Source: a virus
Direction: 5' to 3' (one strand)
Length of the DNA: 25,665 bases
IMG/VR virus record: IMGVR_UViG_3300046010_003220
Span: 1 to 25,665 of that record
Positions 1 to 6,564 of the stretch are shown one piece after another. The position numbers and the translations under genes were made by a program. The number at the start of each line of letters is the position of its first letter. Position 1 is the first letter of the stretch. Under the pieces are notes generated by a model. The model did no database searches, was not told where the DNA came from, and saw only the letters and a list, made by a program, of their open reading frames with translations.

Positions 1-478
1 CTGTTGTTTTGGTGTCGTATTCCAACATTCCATCTGCGTTGAAACGAAGTGAGAAGTCAGAGAATTGGCAACCAGGATACTGACGGACATTTACAGCATA
101 GAAATCTGTAAGTGTGTAAGAAATTGGTTGCGCATCTGCACCGCTTGTTGTGCTGTTGAGCAATGAAATTGTGTGTGTATAAGGTGCGCTTGCTCCTGTT
201 GTTGCAACAGAACCCATGATTCCTGCGAGCGCGTAACCGATTGTGTCGGCAAATACTGCGCCACCAAAATCAACGGTTGAGCGTGTGCGTCCTTGAATAT
301 AGTTGTAATTCAAAACATTTGAACCACGAAGCCCTGTGTCATAGAGCGGGTCAATAATGTCTTGTGGTTTTAGTGCGTCTTTTGCGACTGGGATAAAGTC
401 CGTTGCCGCAACTGGTGTACCTTTAGTAACTTCTTTGGCTATACCAAGGTAAGAGCGTACCGATGCTTGTACTGCCAT
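1..478 (-). CDS. Major tail tube protein, 3' end cut by window edge
   Basis: Reading leftward from the ATG at 478, the frame stays open to base 1, giving about 159 residues of an unfinished protein. It begins MAVQASVRSYLGIAKEVTKG, followed by TPVAATDFIPV and later GLRGSNVLNYNYIQGR. This start is typical of tail tube proteins of long-tailed phages, which polymerise into rings forming the inner tail conduit. A good ribosome site (AGGAGA, 8 bases before the ATG) fixes the start. The preceding gene stops at 483, so the two are almost contiguous. Position after capsid and connector genes fits the usual head-then-tail order. The C-terminal part is outside the window, so any extra Ig-like domain cannot be judged. 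Confidence 0.85.
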   Translation of the reverse strand, partial: MAVQASVRSYLGIAKEVTKGTPVAATDFIPVAKDALKPQDIIDPLYDTGLRGSNVLNYNYIQGRTRSTVDFGGAVFADTIGYALAGIMGSVATTGASAPYTHTISLLNSTTSGADAQPISYTLTDFYAVNVRQYPGCQFSDFSLRFNADGMLEYDTKTT

Positions 479-482
479 TTAT

Positions 483-677
483 TCACTCTCCTGCTTTCGT
501 GTCTGACGCGGCAGACGGTTTGATTGTTGTTGTTGGGGTTGGTGCTGGTTTTGCCGCGCCACCTGCGATGAAGTCAGGGTGGCTAAAACCTTCAGGTGCA
601 TCTACTACATCACCTGGTTTGATGACTCCTAAAGCAGGGAACACGCGTTCCTCTGTTCCTTTATATGTGAGTTTCAT
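483..677 (-). CDS. Small head-tail region protein, function unknown
   Basis: A 64-residue protein with a compact N-terminal half (MKLTYKGTEERVFPALGVIK, then PGDVVDAPEG) and a low-complexity Ala/Pro/Thr tail. The ribosome site AAGGAG lies 5 bases before the ATG. Short proteins with this VFPALGV and PGD pattern are common between connector and tail tube genes of actinophages. They may be small capsid- or neck-associated proteins, but the role is not established. It sits between the tail-terminator-like gene and the tail tube gene with only a few bases on each side, so it is certainly part of the morphogenesis operon. Confidence 0.8.
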   Translation of the reverse strand: MKLTYKGTEERVFPALGVIKPGDVVDAPEGFSHPDFIAGGAAKPAPTPTTTIKPSAASDTKAGE

Positions 678-686
678 TCATGCTCC

Positions 687-1175
687 TTATGCTTGAATCA
701 TCTCTGTAACATCAAATTCTAACTCAGCAAAGATTTCTGTAGCGCCTTCTTTGGAAGTTCCTGGTTCCCCATAACGACCAATAATGACGGGTTCAGCACC
801 TTGCCAAACTAGAACACCCGTAGGGTCACCAAAGTTATGGTCACTGCGTAACCGTTCTTTGATGTTATCTACGAGAATATCAAAATCACTCATTGCATCT
901 TCAGAGTTAGAGTGCAACGAATGAACATAGAGTTGAAGTATTACGGTGTAATCAACACGCTTCCAACCTGAATGTGCGCCTCCGATTGCTAGGCGGTTTT
1001 CTCTTTCTTGTGCAATAAATACTACGCATGCTGAACGCGTCATTTGTCCAGGCAATGCGTTTATCTGAAAGTTGATGCGCTTGGGAAATGATGTAAAAAC
1101 CTGATTGAGGTTCTGTATTGGGGGATTGCTGATGAACTTTGCCAGTGTATCCCGTACACCAACGCGGCCTCCCAT
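687..1175 (-). CDS. Neck or tail terminator protein (candidate)
   Basis: A 162-residue protein starting MGGRVGVRDTLAKFISNPPI. The middle contains a beta-rich stretch with HSGWKRVDYTVILQLYVHS, and the end is ELEFDVTEMIQA. Size, alpha-beta pattern and position between the connector and the tail tube gene match tail terminator/neck proteins, which cap the tail tube and join it to the head. Its ATG overlaps the stop of the upstream connector gene (TAATG), so translation is coupled. The assignment rests mostly on gene order; I see no diagnostic motif. A head-closure protein is the alternative. Confidence 0.65.
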   Translation of the reverse strand: MGGRVGVRDTLAKFISNPPIQNLNQVFTSFPKRINFQINALPGQMTRSACVVFIAQERENRLAIGGAHSGWKRVDYTVILQLYVHSLHSNSEDAMSDFDILVDNIKERLRSDHNFGDPTGVLVWQGAEPVIIGRYGEPGTSKEGATEIFAELEFDVTEMIQA

Positions 1176-2056
1176 TAGCGGACCCTGCGATAGAGATTGA
1201 CCATATCAAGCGCTAAAGCAACTTCCCCTGCGTAGCGTTGATTGTTGCCAATGTTTGTCGTTGGTTGTGTCGTCAAATTCATGGTCATAGAACCATCACC
1301 GCGCTGTTTGATAAACGCGCTAGTCATGAGAATGGTTGCTTGCTTGATTGCAAATGGCATATTGCTAAAGCCTGCGCCTGTATGTCCAAACGCTAGAGGT
1401 GCAGTGAGCGGAACTGTGGTTGAGCCATAAGTGTAATTAGAAGCAACAGTTACAGATTCAGCATTAGCGCCGTCAATAATTCTGTAGGTTTCCCCTGCCA
1501 AAATGCCTGATGGATTTGCAACAGTCAATGTAGAAGCGTTCAATGCCCCTGTGCAGGTGGTATTTACATAGCCCGCAATGTATGTGTACTTGGTGAAGAT
1601 AGGAACGCGTGGACCGTAAGAGCCAAAAGCAAGAGGGCCTGAACTGGTGTAAAAAGTGTTGATTTGGCTTAGAGGAATAGTAATTTGTTGATTTTCAAAA
1701 TAGCATAAAGCAGGATTATCAAGAGTCTGTAGGTTGTTTGGGTCGGTTCCCCATTGGAAGTTTGATAGCGAAATAATCGGGTTCTTGTTTGGGTGCAAGA
1801 AGATATAACCCTGTGGGCTGATGCGCACACGCTGTGTTTCAGTTACTGGGTTAGCGTGTAGGTCTTGATTGAGATACTCATTGAGATACGAGGTAGCGCG
1901 CAGAATGACGCGAGCCAATTCTGCATCTTGAGCATTTTGATTGCCGCCTACTACAAGATTGTTATAGTCCAGCGATGTCGGGGCGTTCTTGAATTCCGCA
2001 AGTGTAATGTAAGGCTGTTCGTTGAAGCCCGTTTGCGATGTTACGCCCACTGTCAT
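1175..2056 (-). CDS. Head-tail connector (adaptor) protein with inserted beta domain
   Basis: A 293-residue protein. Residues about 14-70 (ITLAEFKNAPTSLDY through LARVILRATSYLNEYLNQDL) resemble the helical N-terminal part of gp6-like adaptor proteins that dock under the portal. The C-terminal helices (FAIKQATILMTSAFIKQRGD through VALALDMVNLYRRVR) complete that fold. At 293 residues it is much longer than ordinary adaptors. The excess includes a beta-rich stretch at about 168-230 (STLTVANPSGILAGETYRII, then a TVPLTAPLAFGHTG motif), which resembles common phage surface insertions. Ribosome site GGAGAG precedes the ATG by 5 bases. The gene is followed by the terminator-like neck gene and preceded by a zinc-ribbon gene. 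Confidence 0.75.
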   Translation of the reverse strand: MTVGVTSQTGFNEQPYITLAEFKNAPTSLDYNNLVVGGNQNAQDAELARVILRATSYLNEYLNQDLHANPVTETQRVRISPQGYIFLHPNKNPIISLSNFQWGTDPNNLQTLDNPALCYFENQQITIPLSQINTFYTSSGPLAFGSYGPRVPIFTKYTYIAGYVNTTCTGALNASTLTVANPSGILAGETYRIIDGANAESVTVASNYTYGSTTVPLTAPLAFGHTGAGFSNMPFAIKQATILMTSAFIKQRGDGSMTMNLTTQPTTNIGNNQRYAGEVALALDMVNLYRRVR

Positions 2057-2058
2057 GA

Positions 2059-2334
2059 TTACTCTCCATCTCGCTGAGTGTCAGTTGCTTCATGTCCGCA
2101 ACGCCCGCACTTGCGAAACCAACCGTCAAAGCCACATTGTACGCAAGTAAATCCTCTTTGCCTGTCGCCTTGAGAATAAGGATTTAGTGACGCTTCAAAG
2201 AAACCTTCGCGCTTCATCGCATCACCGTGTGCTTTGTTTTCAACATTGTAAATACCTGATTTATCAGGATTGTATTTACGCCCACCAATAACTGTTTCCC
2301 TTACACCTCTATCAGGTGCAACATATCTGCCCAT
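2059..2334 (-). CDS. Small zinc-ribbon protein of the head-tail region
   Basis: A 91-residue basic protein. The C-terminal part holds two knuckles, CVQC (residues 64-67) and CGRC (76-79), a standard four-cysteine zinc ribbon. The N-terminal half (MGRYVAPDRGVRETVIGGRK) is not recognised. A strong ribosome site (GGAGG, 6 bases upstream) follows directly after the hairpin terminator behind the capsid gene. It may therefore be translated from read-through or from its own transcript. Similar short zinc proteins occur after capsid genes in actinophages; whether they are virion parts is unknown. Confidence 0.75.
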   Translation of the reverse strand: MGRYVAPDRGVRETVIGGRKYNPDKSGIYNVENKAHGDAMKREGFFEASLNPYSQGDRQRGFTCVQCGFDGWFRKCGRCGHEATDTQRDGE

Positions 2335-2352
2335 AAATGCCTCCTAGTAATA

Positions 2353-2385
2353 ATGGGGGTGGGGTTTCAAGGCCCACACCCCCAT
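2353..2385 (-). terminator. Hairpin terminator or attenuator after the capsid gene
   Basis: ATGGGGGTGGGG (2353-2364) pairs with CCCACACCCCCAT (2373-2385) to form a 12-base-pair stem with one bulged base and an 8-base loop. On the minus strand it lies just after the capsid stop (2403) and is followed by TTATTACT, a weak T-rich tract. It probably terminates or weakens transcription between the capsid gene and the connector genes, letting capsid mRNA accumulate in excess. The poor T tract makes partial termination or RNA protection the more likely outcome. Confidence 0.65.
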
Positions 2386-2402
2386 CACTTATTTAGTTGT
2401 TA

Positions 2403-4079
2403 CTACGCAGGAATGATTCCCGATACTGCGCCATTCCATGCAGGAGCGGTGCAGAAGAAGGTTCCACGGAAGTATGTGGAGAAGTCATACGAGAACTGTA
2501 CGACAGGCCACTGAATACCCATGTAATCCTGAACCATGAAGTTTGCCCAAACATCGGAAACTTCTGTATCAGGAATTGGAAGGGTGAAGGAAAGAACAGG
2601 CGCAACACCTTGGTTGAGCCATGGGTGAACCATGAGGTCCACTGCTTTTCCTGTGACTTCGTTCTGAAGGCCAGTAACAATGGAACCGTAAGTGACTCCA
2701 TCTTTTCCTGGTTCAGCGATTGTCAAACGGTAGTTAGCAGTTGAGCCGCTCTTGATTGCATCAGAGAGTTGCTTACGGTCATTACCGTTGAGAAGTACTA
2801 GGTCAGGGTCAGCCTTGACATTTTGGTACATGGTTGCAAATACATTTTGGAATTCAACGCCTGGGTTAGCAGTGCTGAATGTGCTGTTGATTGCATTGTT
2901 TGCACCAGTGTTAGGACCAAGAACCGTTGGAAGGATTCCGTCATAACCAGTTGCATACGCAGAGGTGTTTGTTGCGGCGCGAGCCGATGAAGCACCTGAG
3001 GTTGAGTATGCGGCATTGTTTCCAGTTAGACCTGAAGTGCCTGCACCCTGAATTGTGAAAGTGCCAGTTCCCTTGAGGGTTCCGATGTACTTGAGTTGTG
3101 CGGCATCATTGACAATACCTGCATAAACATTGTATCCAAGTGCGCCAACTACAGCAGTTGAAACAGTAACGGTGATTACATCGCCTGAAGCAACAGCAGT
3201 TGAAAGAACAGAACCAATGATTGACTCACCAAATCCGTTTGCAGAAATACCTGCATCGGAAGTGAGAGCAACATAGTAGGTTCCTGCATCGCCTGCGGCA
3301 AAGCCAGTTTGTCCTGCTCCTGCGGCTGGTGAAGCAACAGTATAAGTAGGAGCCGCAATGGTTCCTGAGTATCCGCTTGCGGTTCCGCGTGCGAATAGCA
3401 TCATTCTTTCTTCCATCAACATTGTCGCATAGAGAGTGCTGGTTGATGACAACTGGCGGAGGTCCTGGTATCCAAGGCCTGAGAAGTTAGCATCAAATGT
3501 CACACTGTCAGATAGCGAGTATGAGTTGTAAGGAAGAACCAAATCATCTGCCGCATAAGAAATCTGCGGTCCGCGCTCTAGGTTGAGCGAGCCAAATGCT
3601 GTGGTTGTTGATTGTGTGATTCCAGGCCATGTGTTTCCTACGCCGCCTGTACCAGTACCTGTGTAACCAAGAATTCTCTTGACACGGTGTGAGGTACCAA
3701 CACCCTTCTTACGAGGGATACGGTTGCGGAGAGGAGTTGGGCGTGGGGTAAGCATCTTTGCAGGTGCTTCCAAGTCAAACGCCGCGAACGATGAAGAAAG
3801 CGGGCTTGTAAGTGTGATTTCCTTCTGAATATCTTGCATCGCCATTCTTTGTGCGGCAAGAGCGTTCTGAAGTCCAGCCTGTGCATCTGCTGTTAGTGAC
3901 TTGTTTGCGGCAAGAGATTCCAATGCGGATACTGGGTCAGCCTTTGGTGCTACGCCAGGCATGTTGCTGGCAGTGCTTAGGGCTTTGTCCAATGTCGCAA
4001 GGTATTCCTCATGACGCTGTGCGGCCTCAACTGGTGATACATCACCAAAGAGGTCCGTTGCGCGTGGCATTTCAGCCAT
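2403..4079 (-). CDS. Major capsid protein (HK97 fold) with surface insertion
   Basis: A 558-residue protein. Residues about 15-110 are helical and rich in Ala and Gln, like a delta domain that acts as an internal scaffold and is removed by the maturation protease encoded just upstream. Next comes a basic arm (TPRPTPLRNRIPRKK, 111-125) and the capsid core: FGSLNLERGPQISYAADDLV, YQDLRQLSSTSTLYATMLME, and at the end LMVHPWLNQG and YMGIQWPVVQFSYDFSTYF. Residues about 240-365 are Gly/Ala/Thr/Val-rich with GYNVYAG, and look like an Ig-like insertion in the core, probably exposed on the shell. Ribosome site AAAGGA precedes the ATG. The preceding gene is the protease/scaffold and a hairpin follows the stop. 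Confidence 0.92.
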   Translation of the reverse strand: MAEMPRATDLFGDVSPVEAAQRHEEYLATLDKALSTASNMPGVAPKADPVSALESLAANKSLTADAQAGLQNALAAQRMAMQDIQKEITLTSPLSSSFAAFDLEAPAKMLTPRPTPLRNRIPRKKGVGTSHRVKRILGYTGTGTGGVGNTWPGITQSTTTAFGSLNLERGPQISYAADDLVLPYNSYSLSDSVTFDANFSGLGYQDLRQLSSTSTLYATMLMEERMMLFARGTASGYSGTIAAPTYTVASPAAGAGQTGFAAGDAGTYYVALTSDAGISANGFGESIIGSVLSTAVASGDVITVTVSTAVVGALGYNVYAGIVNDAAQLKYIGTLKGTGTFTIQGAGTSGLTGNNAAYSTSGASSARAATNTSAYATGYDGILPTVLGPNTGANNAINSTFSTANPGVEFQNVFATMYQNVKADPDLVLLNGNDRKQLSDAIKSGSTANYRLTIAEPGKDGVTYGSIVTGLQNEVTGKAVDLMVHPWLNQGVAPVLSFTLPIPDTEVSDVWANFMVQDYMGIQWPVVQFSYDFSTYFRGTFFCTAPAWNGAVSGIIPA

Positions 4080-4105
4080 TGTCGGATTTCCTTTCGTGTT
4101 TGGTT

Positions 4106-6178
4106 TTACTTGCTTTCAGATTGTGCTTTAGCAAGGAATTCCTTTGCTAATGTTTCATAACCTTTTGCAAGTGTTGGGTCGGTTGTTGCATTTGCTTTCG
4201 CTTTATATGCGGCGGCTTTTACCAACAAATCATTGCTGGTTTCGCTCACTGGTCTTGCAGTGCGCTTTGGTCCGCCAGCCACAGCGAGAGATTTAGCCTC
4301 AGCCAACTCAGTTTCCAAACGATTTGCCTTTGACTCTGCCGCCTCTTTTGCGGACATGAGTTCTGCAATTTCCGATTTGATTGACTGTGTTGCGCTCTTG
4401 ATTGCTTGCTCTACGATGGCTTCTACATCTACTGACTTTTCATCAGCAGAAACTTGAGTTGCTTCTTCCTTTACATCTTCTTCAGCAGGAGCATCTACAT
4501 CAGCAGGTGCGGCTTCTTCAGCCTTTTCCTCTGTTGCATCTGCTTCAGCAGACTTAGGTGTTTGGTCAGGTGTGTACATTTCAGCAGTTGTCACATGTGA
4601 AGGCTTTGCGACATTTGCAAAATCATTTGTGGTTGTTAGGCCGTGGTCAGTGCCAGGTTGATTGCAACCGCACTCTAGGCACTTGGAGATTTCAGCAGAC
4701 TTTTCTACATCTTCTTCATCATCTGCTTCGTCTGATTTTGCGGCAAAATATTTATCGCACATTGTCTTTACAGCATCATCTTCCATGCCTGCTTCTTTAC
4801 AACGCTTCATAAAGTCAGCACGCTTTTCACCTTTTTTAGGTTTCATTTCTTTTGCGTCTGCGGCTTTTTCTTCTACTTCTTCCATAACTTCTCCTTCTGC
4901 TTCCTCACCTGCATACCATGCAAAGAGGTGATGAACTGCGGCGATTAGGTGAGTGAGCGAGGCTTCTTCATTATGTCCTTCGCCCATTTCTTCTGCTTCA
5001 ATAGCGATTAGTTGCGCTAACGCTTGTCGTGCAGAGTCATAGGTTTTCTTATCAAACTTCAAGAGGTCGCCACCAGCATAAGCCTTGGATAGTTCAATTA
5101 CTTCGTTGGCTAATGTGGTCATGGCTTCCCTTTCGGTTATGTCTGATAATTCTAGGCTATCTACCGCCTTCTCTGTTTTCTTTTTGTAAGTTCCGCCGCG
5201 CTTCTTGTATTCACGGACTACCCATGCATTAGCAACAGCAGATGGGTACACATCAAACTTTTGCTTTGCCTCACTTACAACGCGGCTGTATAACTCTTTG
5301 TCGGCAGGCTCAGATTTGCCGCCACCGCGTAACATATTTTCGTAATTTGGCTTCTTTTCTTCCTTCTCAATCAATTCTTCTACCTTCCACCAACCGTTTT
5401 CGCCGTCTGCTGACTTAGCAAGAACCAACTGGCAGTTAGGGTTAGCGGGTCTATCTACGAGGCTGACTTCTACAATCTTGCCGTCAATGATGCGACCATT
5501 AGCCGCCTTTTGGTCACGGACAACGCGTGGGTTTTTGATACCGATTGAAAAGCCTTTGAGTACGCCTGTATCAACCTTCTTTACGCTTACAGGGTCCACA
5601 ACAAGGGCATGAATGTAATGCCCGTCTGCGCGCTTCTCGTATTCTTTGGCTACGCCTGCGGCAATGTTGCTGTGTTGCTCACGAATATTTCCGCCTGATT
5701 TGAACCACTCAGGCATTGCATTATCAAGCCATACAGGGTCGCAAATCTGTTGGTCAATGTCTAAGGAATCATCTGTTGCCTTGCCATAAACCATGAGTGT
5801 GCCATCATCGTTCTTATCTGCTTTGACAATATCAAAGAAGGCTGTTGTCAGATTAGTCATTGTTGCTTTGTCCTTTTTCTTTTCTCGTTGAGCGATTCCA
5901 TTAGCCCATGATTTGCCAGCATCGCCGCCCCATAGGAGCCATGCAATATAACCAGCAGAATCCTTACCCCAACCCTCACCTTTTTTATCTACTTCGTGAC
6001 GAGCAAAGTAAGACACCATGCGGTTGATAGTTGAAAGCGATAATGCTTTTCCGTTTGAGAGGTCACGGGCGCGAGCCACTCCAACAGCCGTACCACCACG
6101 CCCATACTTTTCACGCAGTGCTAAACCACGCTTTGCGTTATTGCGAACTGCTTGGGGTGGTACAAATCCGTCAGCCAT
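4106..6178 (-). CDS. Prohead maturation protease fused to a C-terminal scaffold-like domain
   Basis: A 690-residue multidomain protein. Residues 1-100 (VRNNAKRGLALREKYGRGGT, then SAGYIAWLLWGGDAGKSWAN) form a module known from other phage head proteins. Residues about 107-255 resemble an HK97/XkdF-type prohead protease: candidate catalytic His169 in REQHSNIAAG, Ser211 in LKGFSIGI, and the conserved VSLVDRPANPNC. Residues about 280-335 (KELYSRVVSEAKQKFDVYPS, then REYKKRGGTY) are a DUF5872-like module. Two Cys-containing segments follow: FMKRCKEAG (456-464) and CLECGCNQPGTDHG (500-513). After an acidic Ala/Glu stretch, residues about 580-632 are a predicted coiled coil suited to scaffolding. It lies directly before the capsid gene. 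At this size it is far longer than usual proteases. Ribosome site GAGGA is inside the upstream gene's end. Confidence 0.88.
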   Translation of the reverse strand: MADGFVPPQAVRNNAKRGLALREKYGRGGTAVGVARARDLSNGKALSLSTINRMVSYFARHEVDKKGEGWGKDSAGYIAWLLWGGDAGKSWANGIAQREKKKDKATMTNLTTAFFDIVKADKNDDGTLMVYGKATDDSLDIDQQICDPVWLDNAMPEWFKSGGNIREQHSNIAAGVAKEYEKRADGHYIHALVVDPVSVKKVDTGVLKGFSIGIKNPRVVRDQKAANGRIIDGKIVEVSLVDRPANPNCQLVLAKSADGENGWWKVEELIEKEEKKPNYENMLRGGGKSEPADKELYSRVVSEAKQKFDVYPSAVANAWVVREYKKRGGTYKKKTEKAVDSLELSDITEREAMTTLANEVIELSKAYAGGDLLKFDKKTYDSARQALAQLIAIEAEEMGEGHNEEASLTHLIAAVHHLFAWYAGEEAEGEVMEEVEEKAADAKEMKPKKGEKRADFMKRCKEAGMEDDAVKTMCDKYFAAKSDEADDEEDVEKSAEISKCLECGCNQPGTDHGLTTTNDFANVAKPSHVTTAEMYTPDQTPKSAEADATEEKAEEAAPADVDAPAEEDVKEEATQVSADEKSVDVEAIVEQAIKSATQSIKSEIAELMSAKEAAESKANRLETELAEAKSLAVAGGPKRTARPVSETSNDLLVKAAAYKAKANATTDPTLAKGYETLAKEFLAKAQSESK

Positions 6179-6358
6179 TTAGTCCTCATCATCTTGAATA
6201 GAAAACTTAGGTGTAACTGTACCTAATTTTTCCATAGCCCTGCGGCGTTTATCCAATTCAGTTTGCGCGGCTGGCACGCCGAATTCTGCGGCCCCTACGA
6301 CTGCTTGTAATGTTTGTTCTGCCCAATCAATATCATCGGTGCAATCTTCTTTTCTCAT
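6179..6358 (-). CDS. Small acidic protein between MuF and protease genes
   Basis: A 59-residue reading frame starting MRKEDCTDDIDWAEQTLQAV and ending SIQDDED. The ATG overlaps the stop of the upstream 68-residue gene (TAATG), and its stop TAA at 6179-6181 lies immediately next to the ATG of the protease gene at 6178. Such exact packing on both sides strongly supports real translation. The sequence predicts a short helical protein with acidic ends. No family is recognised. Position in the head-assembly operon suggests a minor morphogenesis or regulatory role, which is inference. Confidence 0.8.
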   Translation of the reverse strand: MRKEDCTDDIDWAEQTLQAVVGAAEFGVPAAQTELDKRRRAMEKLGTVTPKFSIQDDED

Positions 6359-6564
6359 TATTTGCCTTTCTTCACTTTTCTTGCTGATTCTGTAAGGTAT
6401 TTATCCGCAATCAAATCAGGCTCTAATAACCATGTTCTAAACGGTTGTGCCAATGACTCTATATCCTTGGACGCTTTGATTTCCTTGATAAGGCGATTCA
6501 AAGATTCTTGATTCAGTCGCAAATGCAACTGCCCTAAGCGTCTTGATAGTTCTACTTCATTCAT
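6358..6564 (-). CDS. Small helical protein, function unknown
   Basis: A 68-residue, charge-rich, fully helical-looking protein beginning MNEVELSRRLGQLHLRLNQE and ending with a basic ESARKVKKGK tail. The ATG overlaps the end of the MuF gene by four bases (ATGA) and its stop overlaps the next gene's start by one base. It belongs to the head-assembly operon. I do not recognise a family. Confidence 0.82.
   Translation of the reverse strand: MNEVELSRRLGQLHLRLNQESLNRLIKEIKASKDIESLAQPFRTWLLEPDLIADKYLTESARKVKKGK

Noticed and set aside
463-696. Open plus-strand frames over the head genes, including long ones at 8880-9422 and 10167-10478
   Set aside because: They are antisense shadows of well-supported minus-strand genes, have no ribosome sites and give low-complexity Ser/Ala proteins.
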